Assembly: GCA_001564065.1 (NCBI GenBank) | Contig: LKNA01000010.1 | Span: 1 to 61,819, forward strand | DNA from: Chitinophagaceae bacterium T5-Br10_B2g13 | GTDB taxonomy: Bacteria; Bacteroidota; Rhodothermia; Balneolales; Balneolaceae | Reading direction: 5' to 3' | Length of the DNA stretch: 61,819 bases | Shown here: in pieces, positions 19,422 to 28,071 of the stretch | Numbering within the stretch: position 1 is the first letter of the stretch | Layout: each line of letters opens with the position of its first letter | Position numbers and translations under genes: made by a program | Notes under the pieces: model-generated | The model's database searches: none | The model's input: the letters and a program-made list of their open reading frames with translations, nothing else | What the model was told of the DNA's origin: nothing

Positions 19422-21455
19422 ATGAAAAACATTTATCGCTACGGAATTTTGTCTTTTTTGTTACTGATTGTAACCTCTTTCGGGTTTTCCGGCCATTTAA
19501 GTGCACAGCAATCTTCAGATTCACTAAAGGTTGACCTGGATGAAATTGTGGTAGAATCGACCTACTCAAACATTTCCATTGATCGTGCCCCTCTTTCGGT
19601 AAGCTATCAGCTTCGGAATCCGCACGAAATTGCCTCCCGTCCGGCAGCCACAATGGACGAACTGGCCTTTACCCTGCCGGGGATTTTTATTAGTAATCGA
19701 GAAAATTACGCTCTCGGCGAAAGGCTGACCATACGCGGACTCGGATGGAGATCACAGTTTGGTGTGCGCGGCATACAGGTAATTTTAGACGACATACCGC
19801 TGACTGTTGCAGATGGGCAAACCATTATGAATATGATTGATCCCGCCATGGTTAACAGGGTTGAACTTCTGAGGGGTCCATCAGCTACATTTTGGGGCAA
19901 CTCAAGTGGCGGTGTACTTCATGTCTCAACCAAGCCTCGAGTAGACGCTCCAAAATTGCAGTACAGAGGATACGGAGGGTCTTACAATACCATCAAACAA
20001 GAACTTAGATTAAACACAACTTTGGGCGACGCACGTCTCTACGGCTACGGCACCTATTTTGAGACAGACGGCTATCGTGATCACAGCGCAGCACGATTAT
20101 TTAGAGCCGGTTTGAATTACGAACGCCAAATTGGTATCAGAAGCAGATTGCTGATCAGAACCGCATTCACATCCATGCCCAAAGCTCAACATCCAGGATC
20201 GTTAACTCTGGAAGATGCTGTTGATAACCCAACTGCAGCAACACCAAACTTTGTAGCCAATTCTGCAGGTAAATTTTTTGACCAGGGAATGATATCTGCT
20301 TCATTCATTCAGGAGCTTGGAAATGGTGTATGGGATTTTACAAGCCATGCACTTTATAGAGATTTAAATAATCCACTTCCTTTTGGATATATCGGCCTGG
20401 ACAGAGTTGCGGGTGGAACACGAACCACTTATGAGTTCACCACTCTTCCGTTTGACCTGAACATTGGCGGTGAAATTAAATTTCAGCAGGATGACCGCTT
20501 GGAAACGGATAACGTAGACGGTGAAAGAGGTGGTAACATTGATGTTCAGCAAAAAGAGACTGTTACAAACGGAGCACTTTTTGGAAGACTGGCTATCCCA
20601 CTTACGGACAGGTTAACTGCCAGCGCCGGACTTAGAGCCGATTGGCTGAATTTTAACACAGACGATGAAATTGGCGTGGAACAGGAAGGCTCCAGAACAT
20701 TCTTCTCATTAAACCCAAGTGCGGGACTGGCCTATCGCTTCGATAACGCTCGCTGGTTTTTAAACCTCAGTACAAGTTTTGAATCACCAACCACAACAGA
20801 ACTAGTGAACAGGCCGGAAGGCGGAAACGGGTTTAATCAAAATGTAGATCCCGAAAGAACAGTCGGTGTAGAAACGGGAGTTCAAGGTAATATTGATCGG
20901 GTAGATTACGATTTCACTCTATTTGCTATGCAGGTTGAGGATCTTCTGTTTCCGTTCCAAACAGAGCAAGATGGGCCCACATATTTCAGAAATGAGGGTA
21001 ACACCCGTCATTATGGAGTAGAGTCGACAGTGGGCATTCAGATCAATCAGGATTTATTTTTCAATGGGATGTTCACACTCCTAAGTGCCAGATTCAGTTC
21101 CGGTGATTTAGACGGTAACGACATCCCCGGTGTTGCTCCCATCAGGTTTGGTTCAGTACTTACATATACTCCCGGACAACACAGCCTGAGTATCGACAGC
21201 GAATGGATTGGCAGCTACTACACAAATAATCAAAATAGTGCTAAAAACGACTCTTATGCCCTCCTTAATTTCCGATGGTCTGCAAGTATCGACCAGCTGT
21301 TTGAAAATGCGTCGATCAGGCCATTCCTTTCTGTACGAAATATTTTGAATACCCGCTATAATACATCTGTTGCCATAAATGCATTTGGCGGACGGTTTTT
21401 TGAGCCCGGAGCCGACAGAAACTTCAGGATCGGTATACAGATAAACTTACTTTAA
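19422..21455 (+). CDS. TonB-dependent outer-membrane receptor
   Basis: Imports a scarce ligand across the outer membrane using TonB energy. A signal peptide (about 29 residues, ending SAQQ) is followed by a TonB-box-like DEIVVES, the plug domain (about 40-165, including RIRGLGWRSQFGVRG-like and VELLRGPSATFWG stretches) and a 22-strand barrel. Length 677 aa is typical of siderophore or metal receptors. There is no SusD partner and no carboxypeptidase-like N-terminal domain, so a SusC role is unlikely. The ligand is not predictable. Divergent from the DUF2752 gene. Confidence 0.9.
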   Translation: MKNIYRYGILSFLLLIVTSFGFSGHLSAQQSSDSLKVDLDEIVVESTYSNISIDRAPLSVSYQLRNPHEIASRPAATMDELAFTLPGIFISNRENYALGERLTIRGLGWRSQFGVRGIQVILDDIPLTVADGQTIMNMIDPAMVNRVELLRGPSATFWGNSSGGVLHVSTKPRVDAPKLQYRGYGGSYNTIKQELRLNTTLGDARLYGYGTYFETDGYRDHSAARLFRAGLNYERQIGIRSRLLIRTAFTSMPKAQHPGSLTLEDAVDNPTAATPNFVANSAGKFFDQGMISASFIQELGNGVWDFTSHALYRDLNNPLPFGYIGLDRVAGGTRTTYEFTTLPFDLNIGGEIKFQQDDRLETDNVDGERGGNIDVQQKETVTNGALFGRLAIPLTDRLTASAGLRADWLNFNTDDEIGVEQEGSRTFFSLNPSAGLAYRFDNARWFLNLSTSFESPTTTELVNRPEGGNGFNQNVDPERTVGVETGVQGNIDRVDYDFTLFAMQVEDLLFPFQTEQDGPTYFRNEGNTRHYGVESTVGIQINQDLFFNGMFTLLSARFSSGDLDGNDIPGVAPIRFGSVLTYTPGQHSLSIDSEWIGSYYTNNQNSAKNDSYALLNFRWSASIDQLFENASIRPFLSVRNILNTRYNTSVAINAFGGRFFEPGADRNFRIGIQINLL

Positions 21456-21684
21456 TCAAGGGGACCTTTATCTCAAAAAATCAGGGAACAGTTACCTGCA
21501 TCAGATGTAGAAAGGCACTGTTGTTGCTTCATCAGATCTGAAAGCACCTAACCTAAAGGTTTAATTGATCTAGCCTCAAGCCACTGGTTTACTATAGTAT
21601 ATTTTAATAATCATGGTAATTTTTTCAGGATCGATTATCTTTTTTGTAACAAACTGTTAATTCAGATCTCTTGAGTACAGTAAG

Positions 21685-22293
21685 ATGAATTTAAAATTTA
21701 CGACCATGTTAAAGCACCTGTTTCTTATTCTCGTCCTTGCGGGATCTTACTATTTGTGGGATCAAAGACCAATTAAACATGGAGTTGGGGTAACAGCTCC
21801 GGAAGCTCCTTTAGTTGAAAGAGGTTTTCAGCTGGCTGAACACAACGTGAAACACTATACACTTCAACCAAAATTCAGACTGAATACAACAGCAAGGGTT
21901 ATATCAAACAAACGGTATTGGTTTGACGAGAAATCTGAGCTGGCTCCTGTCGATTTTGTTTTAGGCTGGGCCGAGCTGTCGGACGAGCGGGTGCTTAATC
22001 AGGTGAAGACCCCCATAAGCCGAAGAGATTTTAAAATAGATGTTATCCGACCACCAATGACGTTTAGTGAAATCCGAAGCAAGCTTTTGTATATGCATGC
22101 CATTCCGGCTAACGACTCTGTTGCTGACCGACTTAAATCGATCAAATCCGGTCATATTGTTTCTATTCGCGGATATATCGTAGATGTTCATGATCGATCT
22201 GATGTTCTTTGGACCTCCTCCCGTCAGGGTAATACAGCCAAATTAGACAACTCCCAATACGTTCTCATCGAATCTTTGGATGTGCTTGACTAA
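21685..22293 (+). CDS. Conserved membrane-anchored hypothetical protein
   Basis: A 202-aa protein with one N-terminal hydrophobic segment (about residues 8-25) and an extracytoplasmic domain. The stretches HGVGVTAPEAP, LGWAELSD and the HAIPAND/SIRGYIVDV region recall a widespread conserved family without assigned function, known to me from proteobacterial genomes. A second ATG at residue 8 is also possible. Nothing in the surroundings suggests a role. Confidence 0.6.
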   Translation: MNLKFTTMLKHLFLILVLAGSYYLWDQRPIKHGVGVTAPEAPLVERGFQLAEHNVKHYTLQPKFRLNTTARVISNKRYWFDEKSELAPVDFVLGWAELSDERVLNQVKTPISRRDFKIDVIRPPMTFSEIRSKLLYMHAIPANDSVADRLKSIKSGHIVSIRGYIVDVHDRSDVLWTSSRQGNTAKLDNSQYVLIESLDVLD

Positions 22294-22419
22294 CACTTTT
22301 ATAAAGTTTATTGCTAAATAGGTTCTAACAAACTATTTTAGCACACGAAACGAGTTCATATCCTCCCCAGGGTATGGGCTGAATTAAATTTACAATGGGA
22401 ACTAAGTTGGGATTCTATT

Positions 22420-22632
22420 ATGGAAAATCGTGAAGTTGGAACTGTTAAATGGTTTCATAATGGCAAAGGTTACGGGTTTATCACGAGAGAAGGTGGTGAA
22501 GACGTATTTGTACACTATTCAGAAATACAAACAGACGGTTTTAAAAAGCTAACTGAAGGTCAAAAAGTTGAATTTACTATTGCTGAAGGAGATAAAGGAC
22601 TTCAGGCAAAAGAAGTAATTGAACTTGCATAA
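22420..22632 (+). CDS. Cold-shock domain protein
   Basis: Single-stranded nucleic-acid-binding protein of 70 aa that acts as an RNA chaperone. RNP1 (KGYGFIT) and RNP2 (VFVHYS) motifs are intact, and the fold starts at the typical GTVKWF. A 126-base leader precedes it; such leaders in csp genes can be thermosensing, but I cannot show that here. A strong terminator follows at 22641-22666. Single-gene transcript. Confidence 0.95.
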   Translation: MENREVGTVKWFHNGKGYGFITREGGEDVFVHYSEIQTDGFKKLTEGQKVEFTIAEGDKGLQAKEVIELA

Positions 22633-22640
22633 GACAATAA

Positions 22641-22666
22641 AAGGCACCCTGTACGGTGCCTTTTTT
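22641..22666 (+). terminator. Rho-independent terminator of the cold-shock gene
   Basis: AAGGCACC (22641-22648) pairs perfectly with GGTGCCTT (22655-22662), with loop CTGTAC, followed by TTTT. It begins 9 bases after the csp stop codon. Confidence 0.93.
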
Positions 22667-22688
22667 CATTCTACTCTTTTCTCTACAG

Positions 22689-23015
22689 ATGCAGTGGCTT
22701 AAGCAAATTGTCGTAGATATCCTGGCAACGTTAGTCATTGCTTTGGTTGTTTTCTTCGATTCCTCTCCTGTTCTGGAATATGTTGTATATATCTATACAG
22801 GCTTAATGGTTTTGGCGAGATCATTCACTCTGTTTAGTCAAAATTTCAGAGCAATTACTAAGAAACAGGTAACTGAAGCCCCGGTTTGGGTTTATCATCT
22901 GCTATACTTTTTAAATACCCTCTTTTTAGTTATCGGAGCTTATTACATAGTTTCTGTCGGGTGGGCGTTCATTTGGTTTGTTGCCGCTTATGTACATAAA
23001 AGGCAAAACTCATAA
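22689..23015 (+). CDS. Small hypothetical membrane protein
   Basis: A 108-aa protein with three to four hydrophobic helices and a basic tail (YVHKRQNS). ATG at 22689 was chosen because the earlier ATG at 22656 lies inside the csp terminator hairpin. I do not recognise a family. The PagL-like gene follows after about 20 bases, so the two may be cotranscribed. Confidence 0.55.
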   Translation: MQWLKQIVVDILATLVIALVVFFDSSPVLEYVVYIYTGLMVLARSFTLFSQNFRAITKKQVTEAPVWVYHLLYFLNTLFLVIGAYYIVSVGWAFIWFVAAYVHKRQNS

Positions 23016-23037
23016 ATGTCAGACTTAAATGTGCCAT

Positions 23038-23643
23038 ATGAAGTATCTGCTCTTGATATCCTTTCTCTTCATAAATATCTGTCATTTTTCTTTGAAGCAT
23101 GTTCAGGCACAACAAGGAAATACTGATTATACATTTCAACCTTCTTTTTCAGTTTCCGGATCTTATGCACCGTACTCATTCCGGGCATGGGGAAAAATGC
23201 TCAATTCAAGGCATCTGTTTCTTAAGCTTGGATATACCCACACTGAACTTGACATTCTTTCGATACGAACTCAGATAAGTTCAGAATTGATTGTTACCGG
23301 GTGGCTAAATTACCCAATAGACGGCAGAGACGGAGAACGAGAATCTCTATATGGTTTTGGAATGATCCCTTTGATAGCAAACATTCCTCTTCGAGAAGGC
23401 AATAGCTACCCTTTTTTAACCAGTTCTATTGGATTTCTGGTTACTCAATATCACTTCCCAAATATGAATGGAGCACGATTCAACTTTCTTCTTGGTACCG
23501 GAGCCGGATACCACTTCAATACAGGAAATAACTCAATGGAAGTCGGTTATAAAATCCACCATCTATCCAATGGCTACATGGCTTCAGAAAATCCCGGTAT
23601 AGACTCAATTGTGCTCTTTGTTAATTTTTATTTCAATTTGTAG
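23038..23643 (+). CDS. PagL-like lipid A deacylase (acyloxyacyl hydrolase family)
   Basis: Predicted outer-membrane esterase that removes an acyl chain from lipid A. After a signal peptide (cleavage near QAQ) the sequence forms an eight-strand-type barrel. Counting from an upstream ATG at 23029, residues H178 and S180 (HHLSN) and D192 in the NPGID stretch line up with the PagL triad His126, Ser128 and Glu140, including the 12-residue Ser-to-acid spacing. Asp in place of Glu is a departure from the Pseudomonas enzyme. ATG 23038 was chosen because it gives the cleaner signal peptide (MKYLLLISF). Confidence 0.75.
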   Translation: MKYLLLISFLFINICHFSLKHVQAQQGNTDYTFQPSFSVSGSYAPYSFRAWGKMLNSRHLFLKLGYTHTELDILSIRTQISSELIVTGWLNYPIDGRDGERESLYGFGMIPLIANIPLREGNSYPFLTSSIGFLVTQYHFPNMNGARFNFLLGTGAGYHFNTGNNSMEVGYKIHHLSNGYMASENPGIDSIVLFVNFYFNL

Positions 23644-23661
23644 ATACGGCAAACCCGCTCG

Positions 23662-24135
23662 ATGAGTATTCATTTTTATAAAGATTTAAAATCTACTGAC
23701 AGTTTCAAGGCTCTTGCAAATCCCGGTGTTTACACACAAATGCCTGAGGACTGGTGCCTTGTTGTATCGGATGTCAGGGATTCAACCAATCAGATAAAAA
23801 AAGGCCGGTACAAAGATGTAAACCTGATTGGAGCTTCAATTATTGCGGCTGTGAGCAATGCTATAAACGTAACCGAACTGCCTTTTTCTTTTGGCGGCGA
23901 TGGTGCCATTATCGCCATTCCGGGAAAATTTCGAGAAGATGCCGAGAGGATTGCAAAAGGATGCCGAAAACACGCAAAGGAAAGTTTTGACCTAAATTTA
24001 GCTGCAGGTGTTGTTCCAATTTCTGAGCTTTATGAAAATGGACACAATGTACTACTGGCCAAATTTCAAACATCCGAACATGTCTCGCAGGCTTCATTTA
24101 TGGGAGACGGCGTTCTAGTTGCTAAGAGTGGGTAA
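23662..24135 (+). pseudogene. DUF3095 cyclase-like protein, N-terminal half (frameshifted gene)
   Basis: Encodes the nucleotide-cyclase-like half of a DUF3095 protein. The candidate metal aspartates of a class III cyclase fold are present: D37 in VVSDVRDST and D80 in FGGDGA. The frame ends at TAA 24133-24135 right after this domain, and the remainder of the family continues in the -1 frame. Adding one G to the GGG run at 24130-24132 would rejoin the halves into one protein of about 393 aa, the usual family length. It may be a true mutation, a sequencing error, or a functional split gene. Confidence 0.75.
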
Positions 24136-24161
24136 AACAGAGATCTGAATCTGATAAGAAT

Positions 24162-24842
24162 TTGCCTGATACCACCAATATAGATTTATCAGGCCTGGAA
24201 TGCAGATGGAATCCTTTTCCGGCCGATGAACTGGCCATATCCCTGATTATTGATGTGACTGAAGCACCCATTAAAGAACAGTTCGAAACCTATCAATCTG
24301 TTCTGGACGGCATATATCAAATATTTGATGACCCTACATCCTCTCCCGTTAAACAGGAAGAGATGAATCTAACCTTTCAATTGAAAAATTTATGGTCAGA
24401 ATCTAAACTGAGAAGTAAAAACAGTTTAGTAAGCCGTCTCTCCTATTTTCTAAAGCTCTTTATATTACAACTGACGGGTTACGTTTTCATGAATTATCAC
24501 ATATCTACAAATGGAACCGACTGGGGGGATTATAAACCCGACTTCATAAAAAATTCTGACTATCGGAAATTCAGTCAAAGCCTCAAGATGATTGTAGCCG
24601 GTACGCCTAAAATGAAAGATGAACTATCTGAGCTTTTGGAAAGCTACTATCAAACCGGCAAACTGGTTTATGGTATTCATGTGACCGACTCTACCGTAAC
24701 TACCTGCTTTGTAAAAGAGTATCAAAGCAATCATATTCATTTCATTGACGGAATTGGAGGAGGTTACACAAAGGCATCCGTCGGTTTCAAGAGAAGACTA
24801 AAGGAACTCTCAAAAAAGCAGTATAGTACTTTGGAGAAATAA
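24162..24842 (+). pseudogene. DUF3095 protein, C-terminal half (frameshifted gene)
   Basis: Continues the family after the frameshift; the reading frame is open from 24126. As a separate gene it would have to start at TTG 24162 (or use another start), giving 226 aa. The opening stretch GLECRWNPFP and the GIGGGYTKAS motif near the end belong to the C-terminal DUF3095 domain. The half contains no other stop or indel, so any mutation is recent or both halves are still under selection. Confidence 0.72.
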
Positions 24843-24887
24843 TTTTCTCCAAAGAATGATTTTATTGTTTTGTGCGTTCTTAACTGC

Positions 24888-25448
24888 ATGAAATCTACTA
24901 TTACAATATTGTCGTTATTATTACTGGTTACATTTGTTAACTGCTCAGAAAGCAGCGGTCAAAATGAAGTAAATAAACAGGAATACTCCGGTACGCATAG
25001 CCACATCGAACATTTGACATACTCTATAGCCATGTCTGACACATCAAACAACGAAAAGATTACCCGGACTGATGAAGAGTGGAAAGAACTTTTAAGTTCA
25101 AGTGAGTACAGAGTATTACGCAAAGAGGGCACAGAAATACCTTGGGTGAATGAATATAACAGTCTCTATGATGAAGGTGTTTATATTTGTAAAGGCTGCG
25201 GACAACCCCTTTTCAGCTCAGAAACCAAATATAACAGTCGAAGCGGATGGCCGAGCTACTGGGCTCCGATTCGTGAAGAAGCCGTGGAAGAACGAGAAGA
25301 TAACAGTCTGTTTATGACTCGCACAGAGATTATATGCAGCAGATGTGAATCTCACATTGGTCATGTATTTGAAGATGGCCCTGAGCCCACCGGGCTGAGG
25401 TACTGTATGAACTCCGCAGCAATGAAATTTCTGCCAAAAGATGAATAA
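24888..25448 (+). CDS. msrB: Peptide-methionine (R)-S-oxide reductase, lipoprotein form
   Basis: Reduces methionine-R-sulfoxide in oxidised proteins. From ATG 24888 the protein is 186 aa with a lipoprotein signal and acylated C19 (FVNC), so it acts in the envelope. The MsrB domain has zinc ligands C101, C104, C150 and C153, and catalytic C173 in RYCMNS. A TTG at 24870 would add six residues and spoil the signal, so it was rejected. A periplasmic electron donor would be needed; none is seen nearby. Confidence 0.93.
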   Translation: MKSTITILSLLLLVTFVNCSESSGQNEVNKQEYSGTHSHIEHLTYSIAMSDTSNNEKITRTDEEWKELLSSSEYRVLRKEGTEIPWVNEYNSLYDEGVYICKGCGQPLFSSETKYNSRSGWPSYWAPIREEAVEEREDNSLFMTRTEIICSRCESHIGHVFEDGPEPTGLRYCMNSAAMKFLPKDE

Positions 25449-25556
25449 TATTCATACCCTTTTAATGTAATCCCTTACAAGTCCCTGTAACAATAATTAA
25501 GGTTTCCCGTATATTTTCGAGCACAATACTCGAATGCTAACTTACCGAACTACATT

Positions 25557-26123
25557 ATGTCTGATACGGGGAATACACGAAAAGCTACCTCACTTCATAA
25601 AGCTGAATTTGATCCAATATTAAAAAAGTACGTCTACATTGGAACTGCATTACTTATGGCAGTTACAATTGTTGGACTGATACTGGTACCCTTCTGGCTC
25701 ATCCTCGGTAAGATCTACATAGACAAATATTTCGATAATCTATACTGTGAGCTAACAACCCGTGCACTTCACTTTAAAAAAGGAATTTGGTTTAAAACCG
25801 AACGATCTATTCCGCTTGATAAGATACAGGACTTGACATTTCACGAAGGCCCGATTCTGCGCAGGTTAGGACTTAGTAAATTGATGATTGAAACCGCAGG
25901 CCAGAGTGCACAAGGTATGGCAGATATGTCATTAACCGGCATTGTCAATGCCAGACAGTTCCGGGAAATGGTGATGGACCAAAGGGATAATATTACAGAT
26001 CGCGGTCATTACAGTTCAACAACTAAGGAACATGTGAAGCAGCCTGAAAATGAACTCCTGCCGGTTTTGACAGAAATCCATAAAACGCTTCAAAGCATCG
26101 ATAGAAAGCTCGATAAACGCTGA
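25557..26123 (+). CDS. bPH_2 (YdbS-like) membrane protein
   Basis: A 188-aa protein with a pair of hydrophobic segments (about residues 27-52) followed by a bacterial PH-like domain (bPH_2, formerly DUF304; about 60-145) with the core SIPLDKIQDLTFHEG. The C-terminal part is polar and ends in a short predicted coiled coil. The family is widespread and of unclear role. Converges with the NSS transporter gene, 22 bases apart. Confidence 0.78.
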   Translation: MSDTGNTRKATSLHKAEFDPILKKYVYIGTALLMAVTIVGLILVPFWLILGKIYIDKYFDNLYCELTTRALHFKKGIWFKTERSIPLDKIQDLTFHEGPILRRLGLSKLMIETAGQSAQGMADMSLTGIVNARQFREMVMDQRDNITDRGHYSSTTKEHVKQPENELLPVLTEIHKTLQSIDRKLDKR

Positions 26124-26145
26124 CCGGTATAAAAACCCCGCAGGA

Positions 26146-27642
26146 TTAATTTAACATCGTCTTCCTGGCAATTTTTCTGTTGTAGATCTTGAAAAGTACT
26201 ATAGCTACTCCCCACTGTAACAGTACGGTGGCAACAGAAAACGGACTTAGCGGATTGTACCAGGTGTCTGGTGCAAAACTGGTTGCACTCAGATAAATCC
26301 ACCACGCCAGCAAGCTTATTACTTCTACCGGAATTACATAGCGAACAATAAAGGACCACCACTTTCCAAGCTTGAACCGGCTATGTTCATTATTTACAAG
26401 AGTAGTTCTGAATTTATCTGCCCCAAATTTCATCACTGCAAAGGAGATCAATCCGCCTGAGGCCATCAAACCTAGTCCCCACACAAAATCCTGATTGGCA
26501 AATATCTCCAGTGAAATAGCCGATGGAAGACCAAAAAGAAATCCGGCACTGCACACTGCAATCGTAGCTTTAGTTCGGGTTACGCCCATATCCACAAACA
26601 CTTTTGTTGCCAGCTCAATCATGGAAATCAGGGAGCTAAATGCGGCAAATGTAAGGCCGAGAAAAAAGATGATGGCGAAAAATTTACCACCTGCCATCAC
26701 TTCAAAAAGCTGAGGCATCCACATGAATGTTAATCCGGTTGATGCCGGCCCGGAATCACGCATAATATCAAGCACCTGGCTATCGGTCAAATCACCGCCC
26801 AGCGTTCCAAATACAGTTGAAAAAATAATGACTGCCGCCATCAGCGAAACTATATTATTACCAATACCGGTTTGTAACGCGGTGATCGTAATATCATCCC
26901 TTGTTCGCATGTAGGCACCATAGGTCAGGATCAAACCCCATGCAGCACCTGTATCCCATGCATTTTGTGTTAGCGCTTCAAGCCATATCCTCGGCTCTTT
27001 TAATGTAGCCCAATCCGGTGTAAACAGATAAGTGATTCCTGCGCCGCTTCCCTCCAGAGTGAGTGCTTTAATCAGAGAAATAAACAATACAAGAAGCAGG
27101 GAAGGAATCAGGATTTTGTTCATCCTCTCAATGCTTTTTACACCTTTAAGAATCACAAAACCACCCAGGGTTATCATAATGGCATGAAAAACGGATGGCA
27201 TAATAGACGACTGAAAACCATTCCATACAATGTTTGCCTGTTCTACATTTTGAGGAAGCGGTGCTATAACAGATTCTACCAGGTAATAGAGAGACCATCC
27301 CGCAACCACACTGTAATAGAACATGATGGCTGTGGCCACAAAACCGACAAAAGCACCCAGCCAGGCAAACTTCTCCCCGGCAATTTTCATGTACGACCCG
27401 ATCACTCCTTTACGGCCATTTCGCCCAATACCGTACTCAGCAATTATTAAAGGAATAGACCAGATAAACAGGAAGGTTACCCATGCCACTAAAAATGCTC
27501 CTGCTCCCGTTTCGCCACCGTTTTCTGCAGCAATTCGGGGAAAACGCCAGATATTACCGGTTCCAACTGCAATTCCCAGTACACTTAGAAGAAGTCCCCA
27601 TTTTGTAGCAAATCGTTCTTTACCAGTATCTGTTCCTGCCAT
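26146..27642 (-). CDS. Sodium:neurotransmitter-symporter family transporter (498 aa)
   Basis: Second LeuT-fold sodium symporter of the window. TM1 carries the unwound core KWGLLLSVLGIAVGTGNIWR, and around 12 hydrophobic segments are visible, one more than the 450-aa paralogue at 4577-5929. The two differ in TM1 (AAAGSAVGLGN against VLGIAVGTGN), which suggests different substrates. Substrate unknown. Divergent from the DUF2723 gene across a 429-base gap. Confidence 0.9.
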   Translation of the reverse strand: MAGTDTGKERFATKWGLLLSVLGIAVGTGNIWRFPRIAAENGGETGAGAFLVAWVTFLFIWSIPLIIAEYGIGRNGRKGVIGSYMKIAGEKFAWLGAFVGFVATAIMFYYSVVAGWSLYYLVESVIAPLPQNVEQANIVWNGFQSSIMPSVFHAIMITLGGFVILKGVKSIERMNKILIPSLLLVLFISLIKALTLEGSGAGITYLFTPDWATLKEPRIWLEALTQNAWDTGAAWGLILTYGAYMRTRDDITITALQTGIGNNIVSLMAAVIIFSTVFGTLGGDLTDSQVLDIMRDSGPASTGLTFMWMPQLFEVMAGGKFFAIIFFLGLTFAAFSSLISMIELATKVFVDMGVTRTKATIAVCSAGFLFGLPSAISLEIFANQDFVWGLGLMASGGLISFAVMKFGADKFRTTLVNNEHSRFKLGKWWSFIVRYVIPVEVISLLAWWIYLSATSFAPDTWYNPLSPFSVATVLLQWGVAIVLFKIYNRKIARKTMLN

Positions 27643-28071
27643 TTATAAAAGGTTTTGTGATTGATTAAAATCCCGGCCTGATTTCCTGACTGACTGAGCA
27701 TTCAAAAAATCTGTCCAAAGAAACTAAATAGATTCGATAATAGATTTTTTCTTATCAAAAATATTCGCGCAACTTTTTCACGACTGTTGATAACCATTTT
27801 TATCGTTTATGGCAAGAATATTTTGCGTGTTAAATTCAGTTCCAAAGGCACAAGGCGGTTGAGAATAAGTGATTTTATAAAGCGTTCGCTAATAAATCTA
27901 AAACAGCTATCTTTTTTCATTGTGCATTCAGAGTGCGATTCGGTATATTTTTCACTTCCATTTTGACTGGATAGTATTGTTTTTCTATTCACTGCTAACA
28001 AATCGTTATTTCGAAATTTAACCGGACAGTCAAACCGTCCAATTGCGTTAATAGTAACATTTTATAACCCT
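27643..28071. other. Gene-free AT-rich region between divergent genes
   Basis: AT-rich spacer between the NSS transporter (minus) and the DUF2723 gene (plus), so it should contain both promoters. A weak hairpin GGAC-AGTCAAACC-GTCC lies at 28024-28040 in the likely leader of the DUF2723 gene. I see no tRNA or convincing small gene. Confidence 0.6.

Noticed and set aside
24120..24140. Programmed -1 frameshift in the DUF3095 gene
   Set aside because: No slippery heptamer (X-XXY-YYZ) occurs in the 10-base overlap before the stop, and no downstream stimulatory structure is evident. A one-base deletion explains it better.
27730..27850. Possible replication-origin features (AT-rich stretch with TTGATAA and TTATCA-like words)
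   Set aside because: No match to the DnaA box TTATCCACA, no cluster and no dnaA or dnaN nearby.
27807..28001. 64-aa open frame in the gap upstream of the DUF2723 gene
   Set aside because: Low-complexity composition, no ribosome-binding site and location in a promoter region.
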